Shown here: positions 26,051-35,060 of the stretch, in pieces
Layout: every line of letters begins with the position of its first letter
Position numbering within the stretch: position 1 is the stretch's first letter
Source: an uncultured Saprospiraceae bacterium
Lineage (GTDB): Bacteria > Bacteroidota > Bacteroidia > Chitinophagales > Saprospiraceae
Length of the DNA: 64,000 nucleotides
Reading direction: 5' to 3'
Assembly: GCA_943788055.1 (NCBI GenBank)
Contig: CALSOU010000006.1
Location: 124,001-188,000, forward strand
Made by a program: the position numbers and the translations under genes
The notes under the pieces: model-generated
Databases searched by the model: none
Seen by the model: only the letters and a program-made list of their open reading frames with translations
Told to the model about the DNA's origin: nothing

Positions 26051-26097
26051 CGATTCAAGTCGTTACTATTGGCTTTAGCTAAATCGTTAAGTTATCT

Positions 26098-26105
26098 TAC
26101 TTTTG
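26098..26105 (+). promoter_or_regulatory. Promoter for truB (TTTA-N20-TACTTTTG)
   Basis: TACTTTTG at 26098-26105 fits TAnnTTTG. TTTA at 26074-26077, one base from the TTTG -33 element, is spaced 20 bp upstream. This would start the truB-gldAFG transcript about 30 bp before the truB ATG. Confidence 0.5.
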
Positions 26106-26142
26106 CGTTTTTCTATTAATTCGCTAGATTCAACATATATAA

Positions 26143-26892
26143 ATGAATCATAAATTTTTCGTTAAGTCAGACGAGTATGAACCCTTGTTTAAGGAAGGAG
26201 TTGTAATACTTATTGATAAACCTCTTAATTGGACCTCATTTGCTGTGGTCAACAAGGTGCGATATAGACTTAGTAAGATTGAAGGTGTGAAGCGAATTAA
26301 AGTTGGTCATGCTGGTACTTTGGATCCACTGGCCACAGGTTTGTTGATTCTATGTACAGGGAAGTATACCAAGATGATTGATCAGTTTCAAGGTATGAAG
26401 AAGAGATATACTGGAAGAATAACATTGGGCTGTACGACTCCAAGTTATGATTTGGAAACTGAGATTGATCATAATTTTCCAACCGATCATCTGTCGGAAG
26501 AGATGATAAGGGGTCAAGCCCAAAAATTTGTAGGTGCAATTCAACAGAAACCACCTATATATTCAGCAATAAAATCAGGAGGGGAGCGCTTGTATAAAAA
26601 GGCGCGAAGAGGCGAATCTATCGAAATTAAGGCAAGAGAAGTAGTGGTTGATGATTTTGAAATCGTTAATATACAGATGCCTGAAGTAGATTTTAAGCTA
26701 GATTGTTCGAAAGGTACGTATGTGCGTTCTCTAGCACATGATTTAGGTCAATCTTTAGACACTGGAGCGCATTTGAGTCGGCTGAGAAGAGAGCGCATTG
26801 GTGAATATGATGTCTCAGATGCTTGGAATTTAGAGGAATTAATTGAAGTATTGGATGATTTGTTATTAAAAAAAGGCACCCATGTCAGTTGA
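26143..26892 (+). CDS. truB: tRNA pseudouridine-55 synthase
   Basis: 249 residues. It makes pseudouridine 55 in the T-arm of tRNAs. The catalytic Asp is in VGHAGTLDPLATGLL, the YxG region is KKRYTGRITLGCTTPSYD, and the later conserved QKPPIYSAIKSGGERLYKKAR and CSKGTYVRSLAHDLG motifs are both visible. The C-terminal PUA domain seen in the E. coli enzyme is essentially missing, as in the short Bacteroidota forms. The gene overlaps the start of gldA by 11 bp, so the RNA-modification gene and the ABC transporter are probably translationally coupled. Confidence 0.96.
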   Translation: MNHKFFVKSDEYEPLFKEGVVILIDKPLNWTSFAVVNKVRYRLSKIEGVKRIKVGHAGTLDPLATGLLILCTGKYTKMIDQFQGMKKRYTGRITLGCTTPSYDLETEIDHNFPTDHLSEEMIRGQAQKFVGAIQQKPPIYSAIKSGGERLYKKARRGESIEIKAREVVVDDFEIVNIQMPEVDFKLDCSKGTYVRSLAHDLGQSLDTGAHLSRLRRERIGEYDVSDAWNLEELIEVLDDLLLKKGTHVS

Positions 26893-27803
26893 ACTGAATG
26901 AATTAACGAAAAGATTTGGTGATCAAATAGCTGTAAATGGAATTAGTTTTGCAGCTAAACCAGGTGAGATAGTTGGATTTTTGGGCCCAAATGGCGCAGG
27001 TAAGTCAACTACTATGAAAATGCTGACTTGCTACACCGAGCCAACTTCTGGAAGTGCAAAAGTTTGCGGTTTTGACATCGAGACACAGTCAAAAGATGTC
27101 AGAGCTGCAATAGGATATCTTCCCGAAACATAATCCTTTGTATAAAGATATGTACGTGAAAGAGTTTCTGGGATTTATTGCAGGAATTCATCAAGTATCG
27201 AAACCCTCGAAACGGATAAACGAGCTTATCGAGATGACAGGACTTGGCCTGGAGCAGCATAAACTGATTGGCGCACTTTCTAAAGGATATCGCCAGCGTG
27301 TTGGTTTGGCCCAAGCAATGATGCATGATCCAGAGGTTTTGATTTTGGATGAACCAACTTCAGGTCTTGACCCCAATCAATTGAATGATATAAGACAATT
27401 GATCCAGACCCTCGGCGAAAAGAAAACAGTGATTTTTTCGACGCATATTATGCAAGAAGTGACAGCACTTTGTGATCGTGTTTTAATCATTAATCGTGGA
27501 AATCTTGTTGCGGACGACCCCATCAAAGTATTGCAACAACGCGTTATTTCAGATCATCAGATTTATATAACCCTTGAAAAGAAAGTCAATGAATCAGCTT
27601 TTGCTGAAATCACAGACATACGAAAGATCAAGAAATTATCTGAGGTGTCGGGCTACAGATATGAGATTATGGCAGCAGCTGACATCCGAAAAGACCTTTT
27701 TGAATGGGCAGTACGCAATAATCAGGTTATTCTGGAACTTACTAAGTCACAGGTTAGTGTTGAAAATGTATTCCGTCAATTAACACAAGAAAAAAATGTT
27801 TAG
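26882..27803 (+). CDS. gldA: GldA, ABC transporter ATPase, interrupted by a +1 frameshift
   Basis: The two halves together encode an ATP-binding subunit of 306 residues. The first half (26882-27133) has Walker A (GPNGAGKST) and the Q-loop region ending GYLPE. The second, in the next frame, resumes with HNPLYKDMYVKEFL and has the signature LSKGYRQRVGLAQAM, Walker B VLILDEPTSGLD and the H-loop STHIMQE. Removing one A from the AAA at 27126-27128 restores a perfect GldA-like sequence through YLPEHNPLY. As written, translation stops at TAA 27131-27133, before the signature and Walker B, so no ATPase would form. In F. johnsoniae, GldA with GldF and GldG was found necessary for gliding, although some gliding relatives lack it. 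It overlaps truB at its start and gldF at its end. Confidence 0.85.
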
Positions 27804-28527
27804 TATTTATAGAAAAGAGCTAATAGCTTACTTTAGCTCGTTGATCGCTTATATAACATTAGGAGTTTTTCTGCTGGTGTTGGGCTTATTTGTGTGGGTA
27901 TTCAATGATACAAGTATTCTAGCATACAATTATGCAGGGTTAAATCAACTTTTTACAATCACACCACTAGTGTTTACTTTTCTTATTCCTGCAATCACGA
28001 TGCGTTCTTTTGCTGAAGAGAAGCAGAATGGAACAATTGAACTGCTGGCGACGAAGCCGTTATCAGATTTTCAGATAATTATGGCGAAGTATCTTGCAGC
28101 AGCTTCGTTGATTTTGATAGCACTTGTACCGACACTGATTTATGTCTACTCTGTTTATCAACTCGGCTCACCCAAGGGAAATCTTGATATTGGAGCAACC
28201 ATTGGTTCATATGTTGCTCTGATCTGCTTAGTAGGGGCTTTTGTAGCAATTGGTATTTTTTCATCAACAGTGACAAATAATCAAATTGTAGCTTTTGTAT
28301 TAGGAACATTTTTATGTTTTTTCGTTTATTGGGCTTTTTACTACATATCACGGACTCCAATTTTCGTTGGAAGATTGGACGACATAATCGAGAAATTAGG
28401 AATATCATATCATTTTGAGTCTCTTTCCCGTGGTGTTGTAGATTCTAGGAATCTACTTTATTTTGCAAGTATCATTGTACTCTTTTTGGCAGCGACAGGT
28501 ACTGTCCTTAAAATTTCGAAGAGATGA
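27796..28527 (+). CDS. gldF: GldF, ABC-2 type permease of the gliding transporter
   Basis: A 243-residue ABC-2 family membrane protein with six transmembrane helices. The conserved cytoplasmic segment after helix 2 (PAITMRSFAEEKQNGTIELL) and ATKPLSDFQIIMAKYLAA are characteristic of GldF and related copper/NosY-type permeases. It would form the membrane channel with GldG and be driven by GldA. It starts 8 bp inside the end of gldA and its stop overlaps the gldG start (ATGA at 28524-28527). This indicates a tightly coupled operon. The intact frame here and in gldG contrasts with the broken gldA. Confidence 0.92.
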   Translation: MFSIYRKELIAYFSSLIAYITLGVFLLVLGLFVWVFNDTSILAYNYAGLNQLFTITPLVFTFLIPAITMRSFAEEKQNGTIELLATKPLSDFQIIMAKYLAAASLILIALVPTLIYVYSVYQLGSPKGNLDIGATIGSYVALICLVGAFVAIGIFSSTVTNNQIVAFVLGTFLCFFVYWAFYYISRTPIFVGRLDDIIEKLGISYHFESLSRGVVDSRNLLYFASIIVLFLAATGTVLKISKR

Positions 28528-30233
28528 TGAAAACAACTAGTTCTTTAGCAAATTTGTTGATTCTTCTTGGAATTCTCGTAGTATTGAATTTGATAGGAAG
28601 TCGATTCTATACTTATCTTGATCTGACCGCAGATAAAAGATATACACTTACGGATTCCACCAAGAAATTGCTAAATAAAACAGATGATAACTATTATGTA
28701 ACTGTTTATTTGGATGGAACTTTTCCTGCAAGTATAAAGAGATTTAGAGATCGGGTGGAGGAGACCCTCAAGCAATTTCAGGGTGAGAGTGCATATATTA
28801 ATTATGAGTTTATAGATCCTATTGATGGAACTCCTGAAGAAGTTAAGTTAATGGAGAAGAATCTTGTGGATCAGCGTTTATACCCTACCACAATTAACTA
28901 TTTTGACGGCGAGGAGAATATCATGAAGCCAATTTTCCCATATGCAGTTTTCAAGTACTTCAATAAGGAAGTACAAGTAAATCTGCTAGACGTTGAAGGG
29001 GTGACTAACTATGATGATCAAACGTTAAACGCAGCTGAAGGGGTTCTTGAGTATAAATTTGCCAATGCTATTTCTAAATTACAATTGCAAAGTAAGCCAA
29101 TTATAGCTTACACAACTGGTAATGCTGAATATGAAATTAATCAAATTGCCTCTTTAAATAGACAATTGAGAAAGTACTATCGTCCTGTTCAGATAGATCT
29201 TGACACGATGTACAATCTCACCAATACGGTCGATTTAGTGATTGTCGCAGCTCCAAAAACAGCATTTAGTCCAAGGAATCAGTTTATGCTCGATCAGTAT
29301 ATTATGACGGGTGGACGTGTTCTTTGGTTGATTGAAGAGATGGATATCAGGTTAGACAGTATCGCTTTTGGATCAGGATATATTCCACCTCTGATTGATC
29401 ATGGCTTAGATAATCTATTCTTTAAATATGGGTTTAAGATACTAGACAACACTATTTTGGACCTTGAGTCTTCATCAATTCCACAAGTGGTAGGTAACGC
29501 AGGAGGAACTCCACAGATGGATATGTTTAAATATTACTATCATCCGTTGATATCATCAACATCAAGTCACCCAATTGTAAAGAATATCGATCGAATCAAT
29601 ATGTTCTTTCCTTCAACGATTGATACTGTTGTAACAAAGCCAGGCATCAAAAAGACGTTTTTACTGAAATCGAGTCAGTACAGCCGTTATCAGTTAGCTC
29701 CGTTAAGTCTTGATTTTCGAATGCTGGGTATCAAGCCTCAAGTAAGTAAATTCAATCGTGGAAATCAGCCGGTTGCATTATTACTGGAAGGTGAATTTGA
29801 GTCTGCATTTAAGAATCGATTGACCCAAGAGCAAAATGAGGCTTTGGCAAGAGTTGGTCGTAAATTTTTGGACGAAAGTCCATCTACTTCTATGATTGTT
29901 ATAAGTGATGCAGAATTCACAAAAAACCTCTATAATCCTGATAATAATAATATAACCCCAATTGGATTTAATAAGTGGGAAAGGAAGATCTACGCAGGTA
30001 ATAAGGACTTGATATTGAACTCGGTAGAGTATCTTTTGGACAAGGACGGAATATTGGCTTCAAGGGCAAAGGAATTTCAGATGAGACTTCTTGATGAGCA
30101 AGAAGTTACCAATCGAAAAATGTACTGGCAAAGTCTAAACATTGCTTTTCCGATTATTAGTTTAGTCGTATTTGGTTTGATCTTCTATTTTGCAAGAAAA
30201 TATCGTTTTAGTAAGAAGCGCGTAGCGCAATAA
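28524..30233 (+). CDS. gldG: GldG, transporter-associated exported domain protein
   Basis: 569 residues. An N-terminal transmembrane helix (LANLLILLGILVVLNLIGSRF) is followed by FYTYLDLTADKRYTLTDSTKKLL-type sequence (key piece DLTADKRYTLT). This leads a large extracytoplasmic domain of the ABC-type GldG/IFT52-like family. A central GRVLWLIEEMD segment corresponds to the sugar-binding-like fold. A second transmembrane helix near residues 535-560 (IAFPIISLVVFGLIFYFA) ends in a basic tail. GldG is thought to act with GldA and GldF; the substrate is not known. The ATG overlaps the gldF stop codon. A second ATG three bases later is an equally possible start. Confidence 0.92.
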   Translation: MMKTTSSLANLLILLGILVVLNLIGSRFYTYLDLTADKRYTLTDSTKKLLNKTDDNYYVTVYLDGTFPASIKRFRDRVEETLKQFQGESAYINYEFIDPIDGTPEEVKLMEKNLVDQRLYPTTINYFDGEENIMKPIFPYAVFKYFNKEVQVNLLDVEGVTNYDDQTLNAAEGVLEYKFANAISKLQLQSKPIIAYTTGNAEYEINQIASLNRQLRKYYRPVQIDLDTMYNLTNTVDLVIVAAPKTAFSPRNQFMLDQYIMTGGRVLWLIEEMDIRLDSIAFGSGYIPPLIDHGLDNLFFKYGFKILDNTILDLESSSIPQVVGNAGGTPQMDMFKYYYHPLISSTSSHPIVKNIDRINMFFPSTIDTVVTKPGIKKTFLLKSSQYSRYQLAPLSLDFRMLGIKPQVSKFNRGNQPVALLLEGEFESAFKNRLTQEQNEALARVGRKFLDESPSTSMIVISDAEFTKNLYNPDNNNITPIGFNKWERKIYAGNKDLILNSVEYLLDKDGILASRAKEFQMRLLDEQEVTNRKMYWQSLNIAFPIISLVVFGLIFYFARKYRFSKKRVAQ

Positions 30234-30243
30234 AATATAAGAA

Positions 30244-31254
30244 GTGAAAAGGACGCTGATCATGTTGGCTTTATTGGTAATTCTCGCGGGAGGTTACTAT
30301 TTCTATACAACGCAAGAGGATGAGAAAATTGAGGCAATCAAAGCAGAAAGAGACTTTGCCGTTGACAAGGACTTGATAAAAAAAGTTGTTTTTACAACAA
30401 AAGATGGTAAGACTCAAACTGTCACAGAAAAGGGTGGAATCTGGTACATCGATGGAAAGCGAATGTCAAAGAATCAAAGTTTTCTCTTTGTAGAAGCACT
30501 ATCGAGTATCCGTATGGAGAGTATCCCTCCAAAAGGAGCTTATAATCAGATCATGAAAACCATTGGTCGCATAGGTATATTGGTTCGCGTTTATGGAGAA
30601 AGTGATGAGTTGCTTAAGTCTTACTATGTAGGTGGCGTACCACCAGACGAGAGAGGAACATATTATCTGATGGATGGGGCAAAGCAACCGTATTTACTTA
30701 ATATTCCTGGTATGGAGGGAAGTACGAGAGGGCGATTTATTAAGAAGCCTGATGATTGGTTGGATCGAGCAATGTTTCGTTATCCCAACAAAGATATTCA
30801 GGAAGTAACAGTCGAGTATCCGAGGTCGAAAAATGATTCTTACAAGCTGCAGAAGAAAGGTAATTCATATGATGTGACTCCATTTTATAAATTTACACCC
30901 AAGAAGAAAGCAAGTGTAAATGAACGCCTTGTTGAGGATTATCTCGAAAACTTTCATATTGGATTCTTTACGGAGGCATATGTTAATGATCATCCACTTC
31001 GAGATTCAATTGTGACACATATGGAGCCATTCAGTAAAATTAGGATCACCAACGAAACCGGAGATGTCAAAAGTCTGGATTTGTACCCACTTAATGAGGT
31101 CTTTAATATGCAAGGTCAGGCTACAGGACCAAACGTAGACAAGTATATTGAGCGCTACTATGTTAATGTTGATGGAGGAGAACGATTTATGCTTACACAG
31201 CAAATTCTCGCAAGGAAGTTTCTTTGGGGATATGATTTCTTTTTCAGGTCTTAA
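30244..31254 (+). CDS. DUF4340-like membrane-anchored protein downstream of gldG
   Basis: 336 residues starting with GTG at 30244, 10 bp after gldG. One N-terminal transmembrane anchor (LIMLALLVILAGGYYFY) is followed by an exported domain of repeated beta motifs (KKVVFTTKDGKTQTVTEKGG, WYIDGKRM, LLKSYYVGGVPPDERGTYYL, DWLDRAMFRYPNKDIQEV). This order is DUF4340-like: a paired beta-domain reading x-G-x-W-Y-I-x-G, then y-Y-v-G. DUF4340 genes often accompany GldG-type ABC operons in bacteria. A structural or accessory role in that transporter is inferred from operon position only. Confidence 0.7.
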   Translation: MKRTLIMLALLVILAGGYYFYTTQEDEKIEAIKAERDFAVDKDLIKKVVFTTKDGKTQTVTEKGGIWYIDGKRMSKNQSFLFVEALSSIRMESIPPKGAYNQIMKTIGRIGILVRVYGESDELLKSYYVGGVPPDERGTYYLMDGAKQPYLLNIPGMEGSTRGRFIKKPDDWLDRAMFRYPNKDIQEVTVEYPRSKNDSYKLQKKGNSYDVTPFYKFTPKKKASVNERLVEDYLENFHIGFFTEAYVNDHPLRDSIVTHMEPFSKIRITNETGDVKSLDLYPLNEVFNMQGQATGPNVDKYIERYYVNVDGGERFMLTQQILARKFLWGYDFFFRS

Positions 31255-31288
31255 AAAGAAGACTAAAGATTAATCTTATCTTTAGATT

Positions 31289-32437
31289 ATGAGAGTAAAG
31301 GGAGTATTGCTGTGTATACTATTGGCGTCTATTGCCTTATTGTCAATGAAACCAATCTGGGGTTTTTTTGGGCATCGACTAATTAATGAGTATGCTTGCT
31401 ATACCTTACCTCAAGAATTATTTTCATTCTATAAACCTCATATAGAATATGTCCGCGAACACGCTGTAGATCCCGATAAACGCAGGTATGCTTCCAAAAA
31501 GGAAGCTGGCAGACACTATATTGATATTGACTATTGGGGAGTTGCACCGTTCGATATATTACCTCGTGATTGGGATGAGGCTTTTTCTAAAATGCTGGAC
31601 ATGAAGTATGTCAATGAGGGTCTTGATACCATTGCCTTGAAAGCCACGCGAGAAATAGCTCCTGCTTCTTTGGATAGTTTATTCAATAGCCGGTTAAAAC
31701 GCGACTATTTTTCAGATGAATGGGAAATTACATGTGACTATGTGAGAATTATGTTTCCTGAGGTAACAGACTGTGTTTCTGTGATTGTAGTCGATTCGTT
31801 AACTGAGTATGGAATTTTACCGTACAGTCTCGTTTACACTTATGATCAACTTGTCCGAGCTTTTGACTCTAAAAATATCAATAGAATTCTTAGGCATACA
31901 GCTGATCTAGGACACTATGTGGGAGATGCTCATGTGCCATTGCATACAACTATCAATTACAACGGTCAACTGACAAACCAGGATGGAATTCACGCATTTT
32001 GGGAGAGTAGATTACCAGAGCTATTTGCATTGGATAACTATGATTTTTTGGTCGGTCAAGCAGAGTACATTCCCGATATGAAAGGATATTTTTGGGAGAT
32101 TGTACTTGAAACGCACACTTATTTGGATAAGGTTCTCGATCTAGAGAAATCACTAAGAGAGACTTTCCCAAAAGATCAGCAGAATTGTTTTGAGCAGAGA
32201 TTAGAACGTACTGTCCGGATAGAATGTGAAGCTTTTGCTGAGGCGTATCATGATGCTCTTGACGGAATGGTGGAAGACCAAATGGTGAAATCAATATCGG
32301 CTTTGGGGAATATTTGGTACTCTGCATGGGTTGATGCTGGGCAACCTATTTTATCAAATATCAATTTTGGAAGTATCGAAGTCATGGTTGATAGTATAGA
32401 ATACCAATTCAACGGTCTTGAAACACATCATGAGTAG
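31289..32437 (+). CDS. Secreted S1/P1-type nuclease or zinc-dependent phospholipase C-like protein
   Basis: 382 residues. A signal peptide ends just before WGFFGHRLI. In S1/P1 nucleases and bacterial phospholipase C the mature N-terminal Trp is itself a zinc ligand, and the His in the GH step is the next. Further ligands are visible in AGRHYIDIDYWG (H and D) and in ADLGHYVGDAHVPLHTTIN (HxxxD and H). HAFWESRLPEL is the last family signature. The whole trinuclear zinc set appears present. The enzyme would cleave single-stranded nucleic acid or phospholipids outside the inner membrane; the sequence does not separate the two. It follows the gld operon by 35 bp and may be read through from it. Confidence 0.85.
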   Translation: MRVKGVLLCILLASIALLSMKPIWGFFGHRLINEYACYTLPQELFSFYKPHIEYVREHAVDPDKRRYASKKEAGRHYIDIDYWGVAPFDILPRDWDEAFSKMLDMKYVNEGLDTIALKATREIAPASLDSLFNSRLKRDYFSDEWEITCDYVRIMFPEVTDCVSVIVVDSLTEYGILPYSLVYTYDQLVRAFDSKNINRILRHTADLGHYVGDAHVPLHTTINYNGQLTNQDGIHAFWESRLPELFALDNYDFLVGQAEYIPDMKGYFWEIVLETHTYLDKVLDLEKSLRETFPKDQQNCFEQRLERTVRIECEAFAEAYHDALDGMVEDQMVKSISALGNIWYSAWVDAGQPILSNINFGSIEVMVDSIEYQFNGLETHHE

Positions 32438-32513
32438 TTGAGATTCAAGTAATTCAGATACAATACTTATAATCAGGCTCAATACATATCTCAATAATGT
32501 GTAATTTCGCGCC

Positions 32514-33497
32514 ATGAACGAAAAATCATCTTTTTCTATTGGCCTTTTATTAAAAGGCGCTGCTATGGGCATAGCAGAAGTCATTCCAGGTGTTTCAGGA
32601 GGAACAATTGCATTCATCACAGGTATTTATGAGAGGTTAATTAACTGTATCAAGTCTTTTGATGCGAAAGCTGTGAAGCTATTGTTGTCATTTAAGCTAA
32701 GAGAGTTGTTTCTTCATGTAGATGGTATGTTTCTTCTTATTTTATTCGCAGGAATGGTATGTGGCATTGGAGTCGGAGTTTTTGGAGTAGGTTATCTTCT
32801 TGAGTTTTTTCCTGCTCCTCTTTGGGCATTCTTTTTTGGATTGATCGTAGCATCGGCAATTTATATAGGTCGACAGATTACGAAATGGACTGCGGTCCAA
32901 ATGGTCTCGATGTTGATAGGTTTTGCAATTGCCTTGGGTGTAACATATTTTTCACCTGCAGAAGGAAGTGAGAGTTTACTATGGGTTTTTACCTGTGGAG
33001 TAATCGCAATCTCTGCATTGATTCTACCTGGTGTCAGTGGCAGTTTTATTCTTTTGATGCTTGGTATGTATACTGTTGTAAGGGGAGCAGCAGAAGATAC
33101 TATGCGAAATCAAGAGCTTTCAAGCTTGTTGATTCTTGTTGCCTTTGTGCTTGGTTGTGGTGTAGGTTTGTTGAGCTTTGCTCGGGTTATGTCATATGCG
33201 TTTAAACACTATAAAAATGCTACTCTAGCGCTTCTTACTGGTTTTATGATAGGATCTTTAAGGAAGATTTGGCCTTGGAGGAATATTGATACTGTTTTGG
33301 ATAAAGAAACAGGCGAGGTGACGCGCTATCAAGAGATGATGTACGAATCCATGGATAATCTGCAGGTTCTGCGAGAATTAAATGTACTTCCGCAAGATTA
33401 TCAAGGAAATGCGCAATCTGTACTAGTAGTAATTGCTGCGGTAGTCGGCTTTGGCGTTATCTTTCTTTTTCAATATATAGCAAGAGAATCGAAATAG
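32514..33497 (+). CDS. DUF368 family polytopic membrane protein
   Basis: 327 residues with eight or nine transmembrane helices. The N-terminal MGIAEVIPGVSGGTIAFITGIY and the repeated LILPGVSGSFILLMLGMY in the second half are the two inverted-repeat signatures of DUF368. Some members were recently proposed to flip undecaprenyl phosphate carrier lipid across the membrane (the DUF368/PopT proposal). That would fit the nearby uppP, but this is inference here. The gene is complete and ends about 300 bp before the insertion-sequence remnant. Confidence 0.88.
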   Translation: MNEKSSFSIGLLLKGAAMGIAEVIPGVSGGTIAFITGIYERLINCIKSFDAKAVKLLLSFKLRELFLHVDGMFLLILFAGMVCGIGVGVFGVGYLLEFFPAPLWAFFFGLIVASAIYIGRQITKWTAVQMVSMLIGFAIALGVTYFSPAEGSESLLWVFTCGVIAISALILPGVSGSFILLMLGMYTVVRGAAEDTMRNQELSSLLILVAFVLGCGVGLLSFARVMSYAFKHYKNATLALLTGFMIGSLRKIWPWRNIDTVLDKETGEVTRYQEMMYESMDNLQVLRELNVLPQDYQGNAQSVLVVIAAVVGFGVIFLFQYIARESK

Positions 33498-33792
33498 CTG
33501 TCATTCTCAAGAGAGATGAGATTTCTGATATAAGGAGAGTCTCAGATTCTTTCAAATGTATAGATATAACTGAATTCATAAGATCAGATCGAAGGTCACA
33601 CGTTTAAAAAAGTACTTGATCTCTATCTAGATGTCATGCTACGCATCGTATAAAGCTGGGATTAACATTGCTTTATGTTTAGATTTTTTGTGATTTTACT
33701 TAGGCTTGCTCCGTTTCAGATCAGTTTGTATGAACTTGAAAAAACTAGTCTGTATAGGCATTGGATTTCTGTAAGTACTTATGCTACGCTTA
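33498..33792. other. Intergenic DNA left of the IS remnant
   Basis: About 295 bp with no recognisable gene or RNA. The last eight bases (TACGCTTA, 33785-33792) are the left copy of the target-site duplication of the adjacent insertion sequence. Confidence 0.5.
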
Positions 33793-34875
33793 GGCTTTAG
33801 TTTACTCAAGCTATGATACATATCTTTTTTTTCGTACATTAAGGTATTAGAAAAGAAGAATTAGTTTCTGTATTTAAGAGCTTCACATTTGAAAAACAAT
33901 ATGTTCTATTAAGACAGCTTACTACCGTAGCTGAAGGGTAAAAGTCAGATGATCTTCTTGTCATTAGTTGAAAGAAAGTACTTGACATCAAGGAAGGGAA
34001 GTGTCCTTATTATACGGATAGTAAGTATGTGAAAAATGGCATTGATAGAGGATCCCAGCGTTACAAATGTAAAAAATGTCACCGTTGTTTTGCAGAGTAT
34101 AGCGGCACCTGGATGGCTGAGTTCCAGAGGAAGGATGTCATAATTCCCTACCTAAACTGTATGGTTCAGGAGTATAGTTTAGATAAAATCGTGAACACGT
34201 TAGAGATTAACAAGAAGACAGTCTTTGATTGACGGCACAAGATACTTGCTTCATTGAGAACGACACAGAATGGGGATTTTGTAGGTATCATTGAATGTGA
34301 CGAAACGGAGTTTAGACTAAATCAGAAGGGTCAAAAGGTCAAGAAGATAAAGGCTCGTCATCGTGGTAAGTCCCTTACTTACAAGAGATTTCAAATTGAT
34401 GTAGTGGTAACTGCCGATCGTGCTGGAGAGTTGGATGTCTCGCAAACCGTCAATGGGAAAATGACAAAAGCATATTTAACAGCGACCTTAGCGGATCGAC
34501 TTAATGAGCGTACAATGCTATGTACTGACGGAAGTAAGACCCTAAAAGGATTTGCCACTGATCACAAGCTAAAGTATCTTCCATTACGCGCCGATTTGAA
34601 GCAATTTGTCCGAAATAAGATCTACCACATACAGCACGTAAATAGTCATCATAATTATCTACAAATGGATACACAACCGTTTCATTCATGTTTCCACTAA
34701 ATACTTGCAGCAATATTTGAATTGGTATAGATTCAAAATGCTTACAAAGAGCACTGGAATATCGATTGAGAAAATAATAGAAGCATCCATTCAAGCCACT
34801 GATGCCCTCTTAACCTACAATAACATTCCCAAGAATCACAAAAAACTACTATCTCAACTATAGTAAACTAAAGCC
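33793..34875 (+). mobile_element. Decayed IS1595-family insertion sequence with inverted repeats and target duplication
   Basis: A 1083-bp element whose ends are perfect 14-bp inverted repeats: GGCTTTAGTTTACT at 33793-33806 and its complement at 34862-34875. It is flanked by 8-bp direct copies TACGCTTA (33785-33792) and TACACTTA (34876-34883) that differ at one base. An 8-bp target duplication and a zinc-ribbon DDE transposase are the marks of IS1595. The transposase is broken in several places, so the copy is dead. The mismatch in the duplication agrees with an old insertion. It landed between genes and interrupts nothing I can see. Confidence 0.85.
33846..34863 (+). pseudogene. IS1595-type transposase, multiply broken
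   Basis: One frame reads nearly the whole transposase: an N-terminal FKSFTFEKQYVLLRQL segment, a zinc ribbon (KCPYYTDSKYV, RYKCKKCHRCF), the helix-turn-helix region, and catalytic DDE-type blocks IIECDETEF and MLCTDGSKT, then HVNSHHN. In-frame stops fall at 33939-33941 (TAA), 33969-33971 (TGA) and 34230-34232 (TGA). The last stands where the family has Trp (VFD-W-RHKIL). Small indels near 34670-34690 move the end (KYLQQYLNWYRFKML, stop at 34861-34863) into another frame. The second Cys of the first CxxC has become Tyr. This is well beyond function. Confidence 0.85.
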
Positions 34876-34883
34876 TACACTTA

Positions 34884-35012
34884 CTATATATTATTGATAA
34901 TCAGATGAATGTGATTAAATTCTAAGTTCTAAATAGCATTCATTTGAACACTTATCTGCTTTACTTTTGGGGGTCCGCAGCCGCATACTTGCTAAGTTGT
35001 TCCGCAAAAGAA
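34884..35012. other. Intergenic DNA right of the IS remnant
   Basis: Nothing recognisable before the terminator at 35013. No tRNA or gene tail matches across the insertion. Confidence 0.4.
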
Positions 35013-35040
35013 AAGCCATCTGAATTCAATCAGATGGCTT
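35013..35040 (-). terminator. Strong hairpin terminator after the GEVED gene
   Basis: AAGCCATCTGA and TCAGATGGCTT form a perfect 11-bp stem with a 6-base loop. On the minus strand a T-rich tract (TTCTTTT) follows, ending the gene at 35061-36413. The plus side is followed by TATATATATATT, so it could work both ways. Confidence 0.8.
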
Positions 35041-35060
35041 TATATATATATTATAGGGTA

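Noticed and set aside
34501-34794. Minus-strand 97-residue frame in the IS element
   Set aside because: Shadow of the transposase frame; the plus strand encodes recognisable IS1595 motifs.
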